Part shown: positions 54,750-63,957 of the stretch, one piece after another
Layout of the letters: the number at the start of each line of letters is the position of its first letter
Numbering within the stretch: the first letter of the stretch is position 1
From: Candidatus Babelota bacterium
Lineage (GTDB): Bacteria > Babelota > Babeliae > Babelales > Vermiphilaceae
Assembly: GCA_029262575.1 (NCBI GenBank)
Contig: JAJCZC010000005.1
Span: forward strand, 31,533-95,532
Direction: 5' to 3'
DNA: 64,000 bases
The notes under the pieces: model-generated
What the model saw: the letters and a program-made list of their open reading frames with translations, nothing else
What the model was told of the DNA's origin: nothing
Databases searched by the model: none
Position numbers and translations under genes: made by a program

Positions 54750-57005
54750 ATGAAAAAATTATTAATAGTAGAGTCACCCGCAAAAATTAAGACTATCTCC
54801 AAGTTTTTGGGTAGTGATTTCAGAATTATGTCCACAGTTGGACATATTATGGATTTACCTCCAAAAAAAGTGGGTGTCACCCTTACTGATGATACTATCG
54901 AGCTAGAATATGTGCCCCTTGCCAACAAAGAGCGCGTTATTGCCGATATTTGTAAAGCTGCGGCAACATCAGATGAAATTTTTCTCGCACCTGACCCCGA
55001 TCGTGAAGGGGAAATTATTGCATGGCATATCGGCGAAGAAATAAAAAAATTAATTAAAGATAAAAGCCGTATTCATCGCATTACTTTTAACGAAATCACC
55101 AAACCTGCAATTCAGCAAGCTATTCAAGAAAAAAGCCATATTGATCTTGATAAAGTTAGCGCACAACAAGCACGTCGCGTATTAGATCGCTGGGTGGGTT
55201 ACGAAGTTTCACCAATTTTGTGGCGTAAGTTACAAAAGGGACTATCGGCAGGACGTGTACAATCGGTTGCATTGCGTTTAATTTGCGAACGTGAAGAGGC
55301 AATTCGCAGCTTTAAACCTGAAGAATATTGGAGCATCACAGGCACATTTGGCCATAAGAAAGAAACATTTGACGCTGCTCTCACTCACATCAGCATGAAA
55401 AAAATCGATATCAAAGATAAAAAGAAAGCCGATGAAGTTGTTGCTGATATTAAAAAAACCGACTTTGCCGTTACTGAAGTTAAAGATAAAAAGCGGATCA
55501 AAAATCCACTTCCACCATTTATGACCAGTACATTACAACAAGCAGCATTTAATCGTCTTGGCTTTTCGGTTAAAAAAACGATGACCATTGCACAAAAATT
55601 ATATGAGGGTTTACCTCTTCAGGATAAATCGACACCTGTCGCATTGATCACCTATATGCGTACCGATTCTTTGCGCCTATCAGATACAGCAATTGGTCAA
55701 GCTCGTTCGTATATTGGCAAAGCATTTGATAAAAATTATTTACCATCGAAAGCAAATGCTTATGCTAAGGGTGGCAAAGCACAAGACGCTCATGAAGCAA
55801 TTCGTCCTATTGATACAACCATTACTCCATCGCTTGCAAAACAATATTTATCACGCGATGAGGCTCGCTTATATGAGTTGATCTGGCAGCGCTTTGTTGC
55901 ATGTCAAATGAAATCTGCTCAATATGCACAACGTCAAGTTGTTATTGACGGAGGTAAATACACATTTAAAATTACCGGTTCTACCCTAATATTTGACGGT
56001 TTTTTGAAAGTGTATGGTGTCGATGAAGATGAAAAAGAGAAAAAAGTTGTCATCCCCAAAGATATCAAAGCTCAAGACGATCTTAATGTGAAAAAAATTG
56101 CACCAAAGCAACATTTCACACAACCGCCACCTAAATATTCTGAGGGCTCATTGGTTAAAGAGTTGGAAAAAGAAGGCATTGGCCGACCATCTACTTATGC
56201 AGCAATTTTAAGTACGATTCAAGCGCGTAAATATGTGGTCCTTGAAAAGAAACGCTTTATGCCAACTGAACTTGGTATGGCAGTAACCAAAATGTTGGTA
56301 GATAATCTGCCCAAAATTATGAATGTTAAATTTACTGCATTAATGGAAGAGGACCTTGATAAAATTGCGCAAGGTGAACTTGAACGAGACACCCTATTAC
56401 GTGAATTTTATGCAGCATTCAAAAAAGATTTAGATGCATTTCTTGGAGTAGACAAAGTCAAACAAGCTGAACCAACAGATGTGCAATGTCCAAAATGTAA
56501 ACAACATCAATTGGCGATACGCTTTGGTAAAGCTGGTGCATTTTTGGGCTGTTTGGGGTATCCAGATTGTGACTTCACCTCAAATTTTAAACGTGATGAA
56601 GAAGGCAAAATTACCTTAGTGGAAGCTGAAGCGCCCAAAATTCTCGAAGAAGAATGCCCAAAATGTGGGAAAAACTTACGCGAAGTTCGCGGAAAATTTG
56701 GCTTATTTAAAGCATGTTCCGGTTATCCTGAATGTAAATATATTCCACAGGTCAAAGCCTCATTCAAATGCCTTACCTGCAAAAAAGGTGATATCATTCA
56801 ACGCAAATGGCGTGGTGGCACAATGTATGGATGCAGTAACTATCCAAAATGTAAGTTTGCTATTTTCAGTGATATTGAAGAAAAAGCGTGTCCAGACTGT
56901 AAACTGCCATTTCTCATGAAGAAAATTGATAAAGACGGCAAGATTACATTAATCTGTTCTGATAAAAAATGTGGTCATAAACAAGATGGCGGCGTTGAGG
57001 CATAA
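54750..57005 (+). CDS. topA: DNA topoisomerase I
   Basis: A 751-residue type IA enzyme. The TOPRIM start is LLIVESPAKIKTISKFLG, then APDPDREGEIIAWHI. The catalytic Tyr302 lies in TYMRTDSLRLSD, and the domain KYSEGSLVKELEKEGIGRPSTYA follows. It ends with four zinc-ribbon-like units (CPKC..CLGYPDC, CPKC..CSGYPEC, CLTC..CSNYPKC, CPDC..CSDKKC). It relaxes negative supercoils. Together with gyrB, it means both topology enzymes are in this window. Confidence 0.98.
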   Translation: MKKLLIVESPAKIKTISKFLGSDFRIMSTVGHIMDLPPKKVGVTLTDDTIELEYVPLANKERVIADICKAAATSDEIFLAPDPDREGEIIAWHIGEEIKKLIKDKSRIHRITFNEITKPAIQQAIQEKSHIDLDKVSAQQARRVLDRWVGYEVSPILWRKLQKGLSAGRVQSVALRLICEREEAIRSFKPEEYWSITGTFGHKKETFDAALTHISMKKIDIKDKKKADEVVADIKKTDFAVTEVKDKKRIKNPLPPFMTSTLQQAAFNRLGFSVKKTMTIAQKLYEGLPLQDKSTPVALITYMRTDSLRLSDTAIGQARSYIGKAFDKNYLPSKANAYAKGGKAQDAHEAIRPIDTTITPSLAKQYLSRDEARLYELIWQRFVACQMKSAQYAQRQVVIDGGKYTFKITGSTLIFDGFLKVYGVDEDEKEKKVVIPKDIKAQDDLNVKKIAPKQHFTQPPPKYSEGSLVKELEKEGIGRPSTYAAILSTIQARKYVVLEKKRFMPTELGMAVTKMLVDNLPKIMNVKFTALMEEDLDKIAQGELERDTLLREFYAAFKKDLDAFLGVDKVKQAEPTDVQCPKCKQHQLAIRFGKAGAFLGCLGYPDCDFTSNFKRDEEGKITLVEAEAPKILEEECPKCGKNLREVRGKFGLFKACSGYPECKYIPQVKASFKCLTCKKGDIIQRKWRGGTMYGCSNYPKCKFAIFSDIEEKACPDCKLPFLMKKIDKDGKITLICSDKKCGHKQDGGVEA

Positions 57006-57235
57006 GTTGAGCTCGCTAAATCTTACTATCACGATATCGAGCAACCTCTTTGTTCTTTTTTTGTTATCTCCTGTTTTTTTTTAGAATGAATGCCCTTTGA
57101 TACGTCGTTTTACTCCACTCAGGGAGAATAACTCTTATAGTTTTTTTGAAGAGCAAAACTGATAACAAAGAATAGATGCTATCAAATATAAAAAAAGGTG
57201 AGTAATGCATAGCGACACTAAGACATAAGTTAAGC

Positions 57236-57751
57236 TTACTTAATTTTTTCCTTAATACAGTGCAAGTAACACGTCTTCTGTTCAAATTTAGCACTGCCAT
57301 TCCAAGAGGTATCGCCAATTTTTAAACAGAAGTTACAACTTTGGGGCTCACCATACCGAGTGACTGAATCATGTTGCACACCTTTTAACAAAATATTGGC
57401 CAGCAATTTTTGCATATGCACTGGACAGATATTTTTGGTGCCTATAAGTTCTTGCTCTATAAACTTAATAAACTCTTGCTGAACTGTCATTCTTGCATCA
57501 TCACCCTTTTTTGCATCTTGCAACTTTAAGCATATCATAAGTACAGCAGCCTTGCGGAATCGTTGCTTTCTTCCATACCAATTATATTTGGGAATCTCAA
57601 CCTCAAAATTTGAGGAAGCGCCGAGCAATATGTTTTCAGAGTCATTCTTTGCATGACATGAAGATTCATCATAAGACGTTGAAGTTTTAGTATTAGAAGC
57701 TGCTTTACAACAAATTTGTATTAACAACAGCATAAAGAACCATTTTTTCAT
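57236..57751 (-). CDS. Secreted Cys-containing protein, paralogue of 57830 gene
   Basis: A 171-residue protein with a signal peptide (about 1-18, CCKAAS). The mature part starts low-complexity (NTKTSTSYDES), then a domain whose order resembles the 57830 protein: a basic aromatic stretch (YNWYGRKQRFRKAAVLMICLKLQD), a helix with TVQQEFIKFIEQEL, and a Cys-rich end (SCNFCLKIGDTSWNGSAKF then CYLHC). Distant paralogy is likely. No family is recognised. Confidence 0.6.
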   Translation of the reverse strand: MKKWFFMLLLIQICCKAASNTKTSTSYDESSCHAKNDSENILLGASSNFEVEIPKYNWYGRKQRFRKAAVLMICLKLQDAKKGDDARMTVQQEFIKFIEQELIGTKNICPVHMQKLLANILLKGVQHDSVTRYGEPQSCNFCLKIGDTSWNGSAKFEQKTCYLHCIKEKIK

Positions 57752-57829
57752 AACACCTCCATTTTTTTAAAGAATACATCAATTGGTCAATCTTGAGCAA
57801 TGACCTGTATGATCATGCGCATAAGCACC

Positions 57830-58510
57830 TTATTGATCATCCTTTTTTAAATGCTCAAGCCATTTTTTTAGATTGATCATCACTATTGGTAGACAATTCA
57901 TATATTTTCGCGGCACACCTTGCATTAATTCGTTACCCTTAAATAAATTGATCTTTTTTTTTCGCGTACATTTTCCACTAACCAAAGTACCATCATAACG
58001 TTTATAGCCTTCAAAAAAGGTGTCACCAAACAAGAGTATAATGTGTAGTTCTTTTAACCGAGCTCTTAGCCTTTTCTTTATCGGAATTTGATCTTTAATT
58101 GCATACATAGAAAGCATTGTCATAACTATCTCATCCCCTCGCCCATTTCTTAGCAAATCTGATTGAAATGCCTTTTTTAATTGCGCAGTTAAATGATCTT
58201 GCACCTCTTGTTGTATTGTATTCGGACAATCTTGCAGCGATTTACGATCCTGAATACGTAGCCACACTACGGCCAATGCAGGAACACTATAGCTCTTTTT
58301 GCCCGGTAGATATTTTCGTTTTTTTAGTCGCTTAGTGGTGAACAAATGAACAGCGGGTTGTATATCTTGTTCTTTATCAATAGTACAAATCCCTTTGATC
58401 GTTTGAATTTGATTTTCACCCATTAAGGTTAAACAGCGCTTTTTGACATCATCTTGCGCACTGGCAAAAAGTTGCGTGACATATAAAACAGAAACTATAA
58501 TCTTTTTCAT
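57830..58510 (-). CDS. Secreted basic protein, distant paralogue of 57236 gene
   Basis: A 226-residue protein with a short signal peptide (about 1-17, LFASA). The mature part is very Lys/Arg-rich (RLKKRKYLPGKKSYSVPALAVVWLRIQD, KKRLRARLKELHIILLFGDTFFEGYKRYDG, RKKKINLF). The middle TIQQEVQDHLTAQL matches TVQQEFIKFIEQEL of the neighbour in position. The strong basic character could suit nucleic-acid or host-surface binding. No family is recognised. Confidence 0.6.
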   Translation of the reverse strand: MKKIIVSVLYVTQLFASAQDDVKKRCLTLMGENQIQTIKGICTIDKEQDIQPAVHLFTTKRLKKRKYLPGKKSYSVPALAVVWLRIQDRKSLQDCPNTIQQEVQDHLTAQLKKAFQSDLLRNGRGDEIVMTMLSMYAIKDQIPIKKRLRARLKELHIILLFGDTFFEGYKRYDGTLVSGKCTRKKKINLFKGNELMQGVPRKYMNCLPIVMINLKKWLEHLKKDDQ

Positions 58511-58617
58511 AACACTACCCTCACGGCTAAAGATTCACCGGGAGCATAGCAAGCTGAAACAACCAAAACAATAGTTTGGATTACCCTAAGGCAGATAAGA
58601 ATAAATAAAAAGAGACA

Positions 58618-60222
58618 TTATCTTGAAGCAAAGCTTACGCGCGTTTGTCTTCCACCAAATTTCTTTTTATCCAATGCACGCGCAATGTCACGAGCACAAT
58701 TGGCTGGTACGGTAAAGAAACTACGTTTTTTAATAACACGTAATTTCGCAATATCTTTTTGTTTGAGTTTGTTAGAAGAGACAATAAACTTGAGCACATC
58801 TTGTTGACTCACACCATCAATTGTACCAACATTAAGCATCAGCTCACGCATGTTATCATCAATTGCATAAACATCATGCGATCTTCTTGGTAAATCTTTT
58901 GGGGCAACAATATCTTTTTTGTGCGCATCTAAATTACCCATCTTTTCAACCAACAACTGCAACATGCCGTTGACCAACTCATCTTTTGAATGTTTATCAA
59001 TTAATGGACGCAATCGCCCTATCATGTCTGATGAGATTATTTTTTGACCATCTGGCTGCAAACAAGTTAAAGCTTGTTGAATACGTACATCAAAAACTTG
59101 ATCAAAGGTTGGTACGGTTAATTCATTAATTTCTGCTTTAAATTTTTTTGCCAAACGTTTAACGCGCCCAACTTCACTACGATTAATGAATGAAATAGCA
59201 CAACCTTCTTTGCCCGCACGGCCAGTTCGACCAATACGATGCACATAACTTTCTTGATCACGAGGTAACGAATAGTTGATAACATGTGTTAGGCCAACAA
59301 CGTCAATACCACGTGCTGCAACATCTGTTGCTACTAATATATTAATTGCTTTTGATTTGAATTTTTTGATTACTTTGTTACGCAAAACCTGACTCATATC
59401 ACCATGTAGTGCATCAACTTTATAACCATTCTGTGCAAGTTGTTGCGGTAATTCTGCTGCTAATGCTTTTGTTTCGGTAAAAATAATACCATAAAAATCT
59501 GGTGCACAATCAATAAAACGAGAAATTGCAGTCAAGCGATCTCGCGAGCTGACCATGCAATAAAATTGTTGTGTATTTTTGGTGGTTACCACTTTTGGAC
59601 TCACACGCATAACATGTACATCATGCATATGATCTTTAATAATTTCTTGAATGCCCGCTTTAACCGTAGCTGAAAAAAGCCAAATGCTACGTTTTTCTGG
59701 AGCACGAGATAAGATGAAATCAATATCTTCTTTGAATCCCATATCAAGCATAATATCTGCTTCATCAAGAACAAGTGTTCGCAAGGTATCAAGTTTGAGC
59801 GTACGGCGACGGACATGATCCATAACACGTCCGGTGGTACCAACAACAATTTGCACACCTTTTCTTAAGGCACGCTCTTGATGCATCATAGAAACACCAC
59901 CATAAATTGGCTCAATCGAAACTTTCTTATATTTAGCAACACTGTTGAGACTCTCAACAATTTGCGTAACCAATTCACGCGTTGGTGCAATAACCAATGC
60001 TTGAATATGTTTATTTTTTGGATCAATACGTTCAATTAATGGAATACCAAAAGCAAGCGTCTTTCCTGTACCTGTTTGAGCTTGACCGTGAACATCTGCT
60101 TCACTTTGCTCAATAAGCGTTGGAATTGCTTTTTCTTGAATTTCAGTTGGCGACACAAAACCGAGCTCTGCAAGAGCCTTTTGCATCTCTGAACTTAATG
60201 TTAAATCTGAAAACTTCGTCAT
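58618..60222 (-). CDS. DEAD-box RNA helicase
   Basis: A 534-residue protein (ATG at 60222 with GGAGTATCCAAA before it). All core motifs are present: Q-motif FVSPTEIQEKAIP, AQTGTGKTLAFG, PTRELVTQI, DEAD in VLDEADIMLDMGF, SAT, ARGIDV and HRIGRTGRAG. The C-terminal 90 residues (KKRSFFTVPANCARDIARALDKKKFGGRQTRVSFA) resemble the DbpA/CsdA RNA-binding domain. Likely role: ribosome assembly or RNA decay at low temperature. Confidence 0.93.
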   Translation of the reverse strand: MTKFSDLTLSSEMQKALAELGFVSPTEIQEKAIPTLIEQSEADVHGQAQTGTGKTLAFGIPLIERIDPKNKHIQALVIAPTRELVTQIVESLNSVAKYKKVSIEPIYGGVSMMHQERALRKGVQIVVGTTGRVMDHVRRRTLKLDTLRTLVLDEADIMLDMGFKEDIDFILSRAPEKRSIWLFSATVKAGIQEIIKDHMHDVHVMRVSPKVVTTKNTQQFYCMVSSRDRLTAISRFIDCAPDFYGIIFTETKALAAELPQQLAQNGYKVDALHGDMSQVLRNKVIKKFKSKAINILVATDVAARGIDVVGLTHVINYSLPRDQESYVHRIGRTGRAGKEGCAISFINRSEVGRVKRLAKKFKAEINELTVPTFDQVFDVRIQQALTCLQPDGQKIISSDMIGRLRPLIDKHSKDELVNGMLQLLVEKMGNLDAHKKDIVAPKDLPRRSHDVYAIDDNMRELMLNVGTIDGVSQQDVLKFIVSSNKLKQKDIAKLRVIKKRSFFTVPANCARDIARALDKKKFGGRQTRVSFASR

Positions 60223-60458
60223 TTTGGATACTCCATTTGAACGTAAATATACTATTTTTTCTAATTTTTTATTATTCATATAGGGAAAGTGTACTCTATA
60301 AAAAGAATCTTGTCAAACTGAAATTATCTTGTTGTTATCTGTTTTAAACCATAAATAAGCTTTTTTTTAGCTTAATTTACTTCGAAATAGATAAAAGCCA
60401 GCTATAACTATAGAATACTCTATGTTAACAATAAAAGGCAAGAGAAAAAGGGATTATC

Positions 60459-60539
60459 ATGAAATACTGCAACTTCGCAACATTTCTCATCATCGCAATA
60501 TATTCAGTTCTTGCCCAAGAACTATACGAGCTTGACTAA
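60459..60539 (+). CDS. 26-residue signal-peptide-only peptide, probable remnant
   Basis: An ATG at 60459 opens 26 codons: MKYCNFATFLIIAIYSVLA, a perfect signal peptide with a cleavage-like LAQ site, then seven residues and stop. It overlaps the convergent AAA gene by 4 bases. It looks like the start of a lost exported protein rather than a working gene, though a weak AAAAGGG site lies in front. Confidence 0.35.
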   Translation: MKYCNFATFLIIAIYSVLAQELYELD

Positions 60540-61783
60540 CTTGTTTTGCCAAAACTCCACAATGCACTTATGGGCAAAACAGAAATATGATTGCCCATGG
60601 GAATCGATTCATTGCCTGGATAAAGAACTATACCACTATGAAGTGGGGTATCTGCACATTCTTTTAGCTGTAATAGCCCTTTTATATCTTTTGCAGCAAC
60701 ATTATTGTTATTTTTCACGGTAATGCCCACCAATGTACCATCTGATCTTTCGAGCACAAAATCAACCATAACACCATTGATAGTACGCATATGATATAAT
60801 TTCACTTGTGTAGTGTTCCAACTTAGCTGTTTTTGCAGTTCATTATATACAAAATTATGCAGCAATTGATCTGCATATTCTTTATACATATGCATGTTTG
60901 ATATATTAAGATCTAATAACCATCCAAGAAAACCAGCATCAATCATAAAAAGTTTAGCTGTTTTTGCCACACGTGACATTACTTCATCTGGCAACGATGA
61001 TTGTGCATACAGAATATATAAATTTTTGAGCAATCCAATATAACGATTAAGCGTTGTGACGGCAATAGCTGTTTGGCGACTTTTGAGCGCACCATTCATC
61101 TGCAAACTTGCATGCTTTGCCAACGTAAACAATAAACGTGGTATTGTTGTGCTCCCCTCAATATGCATCATACGTGTGATTTCATTATTAATAATTGAGG
61201 TAATATAATTGTTAAACCACCCGTCTCTCTGCTCATATTGCACTTCTTGCACGGAAGGAAACCCTCCCATAAACACACGCTCGAACAGCTGATTTCGCGA
61301 ATAGGCAACACAAGACTTATTAACCAAAAGATCCTTGCCAAAAACTATATCAATAAATGCATCAAAATTATGGGATAATTCCCCTTGCGATAACGGGTAT
61401 ATTGGCAAAAAATGGCTATGTTGCGCCAAAAGATCATTAAATGTTTGATTTTGGTTTAAATCTATTGAAGCCGTAAAAAGATATCTGCCGGCCATTGAAT
61501 TACGCTCAACATCCTGTTTTATTGCTAAATACAGTTCCGGCACACGTTGAATCTCATCAAAAATAACCGGTTGTTCACACTTATTGATAAAACTTACTGG
61601 ATCATCTTGCGCAGCAATAACATTGCGTATATCAGCAAAGTTGACGTAATCATACATCTTTTGCTCAGCTAACTGTTTTGCTAATGTTGTTTTGCCCGTT
61701 TTGCGTGCTCCAGATACGATAACAATCGGATATGTTTTAAGCGCAGCCTCAAGCCTGAAACGAATATTGCGTTTGAATACCAT
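60536..61783 (-). CDS. AAA ATPase with DUF4143 domain
   Basis: A 415-residue protein: AAA domain with Walker A VSGARKTGKTTLA (about 24-34) and the Walker B-like VIFDEIQRVP, then a C-terminal DUF4143 domain (about 190-405) ending with a nuclease-like segment, VKLYHMRTINGVMVDFVLERSDGTLVGITVK. This pattern (acidic + E-x-K-like VDFV...GITVK) is seen in the PD-(D/E)XK-type fold. Such proteins are common and uncharacterised in many bacteria, sometimes linked to defence. It stands alone. Confidence 0.9.
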   Translation of the reverse strand: MVFKRNIRFRLEAALKTYPIVIVSGARKTGKTTLAKQLAEQKMYDYVNFADIRNVIAAQDDPVSFINKCEQPVIFDEIQRVPELYLAIKQDVERNSMAGRYLFTASIDLNQNQTFNDLLAQHSHFLPIYPLSQGELSHNFDAFIDIVFGKDLLVNKSCVAYSRNQLFERVFMGGFPSVQEVQYEQRDGWFNNYITSIINNEITRMMHIEGSTTIPRLLFTLAKHASLQMNGALKSRQTAIAVTTLNRYIGLLKNLYILYAQSSLPDEVMSRVAKTAKLFMIDAGFLGWLLDLNISNMHMYKEYADQLLHNFVYNELQKQLSWNTTQVKLYHMRTINGVMVDFVLERSDGTLVGITVKNNNNVAAKDIKGLLQLKECADTPLHSGIVLYPGNESIPMGNHISVLPISALWSFGKTS

Positions 61784-61971
61784 CTTTCCCCCTAAAATCT
61801 TTTAAATTAACCATCTGATGGCATATATTTTAGTAGATCATGACACAATTATGCAATAAATTTGTTCATAATATCATACATTAAGATCATGCAATTCTAT
61901 GGACGCATTTTTTCCATATAGAGGAATATTTTACAAGCCAGTTAAAAAACAAACTATTTCAGGAGTAATCA

Positions 61972-62031
61972 AGAAGTTTAGTAAAAAAATAGGTACCGTA
62001 AGCACGGTACCTATTTTTTTACTAAACTTCT
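61972..62031. terminator. 28-bp perfect hairpin, likely terminator of the ankyrin gene
   Basis: The arms 61972-61999 and 62004-62031 are exact reverse complements around a 4-base loop, AAGC. A run of seven T (62014-62020) lies inside the right arm. It is 15 bases past the stop of the 62047 gene (minus direction). It is far longer than needed for intrinsic termination. Confidence 0.8.
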
Positions 62032-62046
62032 AACAACAACCTTAAT

Positions 62047-62718
62047 TTAGAGCCCTTGAGCCTTTGCTCTTAGATCTATCCACTCCAGAAAACCGGCTAA
62101 GTTAGGATTTTTATCTGCATTTTCTCGTGCTCTATCTATTGGGGTTTTACCTTCAGCATTTTTTATATCAAGCCTTGCTCCAGCATCGAGTAATTTCAAT
62201 ACAAAATACCAACCACGCTTCCCCTCTATTGCTGCCCCTACAGCATAATGTAAAGCAGTGTTTTTGCCCTGATCTGTTTGGGCATTAATGATACTACTTA
62301 TGTTCCTTCCTTCAGCTTGCATAATAGACAAAATACCCAACAAAGCCCTAAGAACATCTTTATGCCTATACGCTACGGCAACGTGCAAAAGGGTTTGCTC
62401 TTTATTATTTTTTACTGAAATTGCCTCCAACGCCTCTTCAGATGATGGCTTTAGCTTCTTAAAAAACCTTAAAATACTTTCTGTATCACCTTCTCTGGCC
62501 GCTTTGAACAACTTATATCGATCGTTCAAATCTACGATTTCCATATCATCTTCAAACGCAGAAACCAATTTTTTTACGGAAACCTTATACTCCTGATCCT
62601 TAGAGTTTGAGCCCTGAAGACCCTCAAAGTGCTCGATCAACTTGGGCACAGATTGTAATTTTTCAGCATATACACCGTACACAAAAAAAACCGTTAAAAA
62701 TAAAATTTGCTTTTTCAT
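62047..62718 (-). CDS. Secreted ankyrin-repeat protein
   Basis: The ATG at 62718 (AGGAGATATG before it) gives 223 residues. A signal peptide (about 1-17, FFVYGVYA) is followed by a helical start and about three ankyrin repeats: EQTLLHVAVAYRHKDVLRALLG, NTALHYAVGAAIEGKRGWYFVLKLLDAGA, and LDIKNAEGKTPIDRARE. A longer frame to 62874 was rejected because it starts before the ribosome site and adds a poly-Val stretch. Being exported and ankyrin-based, it is a candidate host-interaction protein (inference). Confidence 0.85.
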   Translation of the reverse strand: MKKQILFLTVFFVYGVYAEKLQSVPKLIEHFEGLQGSNSKDQEYKVSVKKLVSAFEDDMEIVDLNDRYKLFKAAREGDTESILRFFKKLKPSSEEALEAISVKNNKEQTLLHVAVAYRHKDVLRALLGILSIMQAEGRNISSIINAQTDQGKNTALHYAVGAAIEGKRGWYFVLKLLDAGARLDIKNAEGKTPIDRARENADKNPNLAGFLEWIDLRAKAQGL

Positions 62719-63020
62719 CATATCTCCTAAAAAAAGATTACATACAACAACCACTACTATTACAATTATAGTTATTTTTTTATTGGATATGCAATAGATT
62801 AATGATAACACACAGGGCAATAAGGTGAATAACATTGAATTTGCAGGTGCCTTACAGGGAAGGAAGAAACTCACGTCTTTTTAGATTTTTTATTAAAAAT
62901 AGATCATTTTGTTGTTAGGAAATATTTTTCGACTAAACCATTGCATTTCCCTCCCCTCAATCGTTAACATAAAGTTAAGATGTGTAACTAAGTCAGATCT
63001 TCATTAAAAAGGAGAGAAAA
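62719..63020. other. Divergent intergenic region, no gene found
   Basis: About 302 bases between the secreted ankyrin gene and the 63021 gene. The DNA is AT-rich and includes a Val-coding repeat of ATT/GTT triplets near 62745-62775 that creates a long spurious frame. A GTTAAC...GTTAAG dyad lies near 62965. A GGAGAG site precedes 63021. No convincing promoter pair was found. Confidence 0.4.
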
Positions 63021-63356
63021 ATGAAGAAACTATTATTTATAGCGCTAAGCTGTTTGGGCGCCACTCAATTATCACATGCAGCAGATAATGGATTTGACTT
63101 GATGGAGCGAGCTGTTCGCAAGTATCGTAAACTTAACGAAGAATTTAAAAAACTTATAAGTGAAAACGAAAGAGAAATTGAACAAGTAAAAAATGAGGCA
63201 AGACAATTAGGCGATCTTTCAAACAAAGACCTTGTTGAATTCAGACAAAAAGAGGATGCTATTAATGTGAAGTATGAAAAAGCAATCAAAATCATCGAAA
63301 GTCTAATGAGTCGTCAAAAAAGCATCATTGGTAAACTAAAGGCAAGCTTATACTAA
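63021..63356 (+). CDS. Secreted coiled-coil protein
   Basis: A 111-residue protein with a signal peptide (about 1-20, ATQLSHAA), then an uninterrupted helix with heptads (KYRKLNEEFKKLISENEREIEQVKNEARQ, then EKAIKIIESLMSRQKSIIGKL). It has a GGAGAG site before the ATG. Its stop is within a few bases of the transposase remnant, so the C-terminus may have been cut by an insertion. No family is recognised. Confidence 0.65.
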   Translation: MKKLLFIALSCLGATQLSHAADNGFDLMERAVRKYRKLNEEFKKLISENEREIEQVKNEARQLGDLSNKDLVEFRQKEDAINVKYEKAIKIIESLMSRQKSIIGKLKASLY

Positions 63357-63357
63357 C

Positions 63358-63702
63358 TGTTGCTTGTGGACTATATGCGTGAGCAACGTCTATTGAAAGA
63401 TAACTACATATACGCTCATACTGTATTCGCCTAATGCCCTTTGGATTATGTGTATTTACTTTGAAAGCCTTGCCCCGATCAACATAAAGCTTCCTTGGGA
63501 TTTCATGCTTTTTTTATATAATTTTTCGTAAGAGTAGAGAAATCTTCAATTGTTTCTTCTTTTGCAAACAAAACCTCAACTCTTCCCGTTGCATCATCAA
63601 TCAAAGCTAATAATAATGTAGTATCTTTATCATTAAACCATTTGTGGCAAGATCTATAGTGGCCCCCATTGTCAAGACCAAAAGTGATTCAAACTCTAGG
63701 AA
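63358..63702 (-). pseudogene. Decayed ISNCY/IS481-like transposase fragment
   Basis: On the minus strand one frame reads LDNGGHYRSCHKWFNDKDTT and then LLLALIDDATGRVEVLFAKEE, up to a stop near 63510. A shifted frame continues EIPRKLYVDRGKAFKVNTHNPKGI and SIDVAHAYSPQA. The motif order (DGS-HxWF, IDDATG, YxDxG-x-F, H-x-SPQA) is that of rve-fold transposases of the ISNCY group. There is at least one frameshift, and the N-terminal helix-turn-helix and the end after SPQA are absent. Confidence 0.7.
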
Positions 63703-63903
63703 TCTTATATTATCCCATGCAAAACTCGTAAATTGACAGCCTTGATCGCTATTAATAATATCGGGGTTACCATGGATACAAGCATTAGCGTCAAGATGCA
63801 AAGATATGTGCCAACCCACAATTTTACGAGTAAAAATATCAATTAAACATGTTAAATACCAGGACCTCCGCAAATAACTGAAAGATCTGTTCAGGATTGA
63901 CAT
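63703..63903 (-). pseudogene. Decayed IS3-like integrase-core fragment
   Basis: A frame reads WYLTCLIDIFTRKIVGWHIS, then LHLDANACIHGNPDIINSDQG and QFTSFAWDNI: the first catalytic Asp (LID) and the second region (NSDQG-x-QFTS) of IS3-type transposases. The normally 50-residue spacer between them is deleted, and the C-terminal Glu region is missing. It joins directly to the ISNCY-like fragment, so two different elements have been fused by decay. Confidence 0.7.
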
Positions 63904-63913
63904 TTCAAAAAAA

Positions 63914-63956
63914 ATGAGCTCTTCTTTTGTAGTCTAAAAACATAAAGAGGAGCTCA
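63914..63956. repeat. 13-bp inverted repeat beside the IS remnants
   Basis: TGAGCTCTTCTTT and AAAGAGGAGCTCA pair with one wobble position around an 18-base loop. It lies just before a new ATG at 63958 and contains its GAGGAG ribosome site, so it could sequester the start, or be an IS terminal repeat. Confidence 0.55.
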
Positions 63957-63957
63957 A

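Noticed and set aside
57064..57318. Minus-strand frame downstream of topA overlapping the 57236 gene
   Set aside because: No ribosome site, overlaps a gene with a signal peptide in another frame, and has no recognisable features.
62722..62874. N-terminal extension of the secreted ankyrin protein with a poly-Val stretch
   Set aside because: The AGGAG site and the signal peptide lie at 62718; the extension is made of ATT/GTT-type simple sequence.
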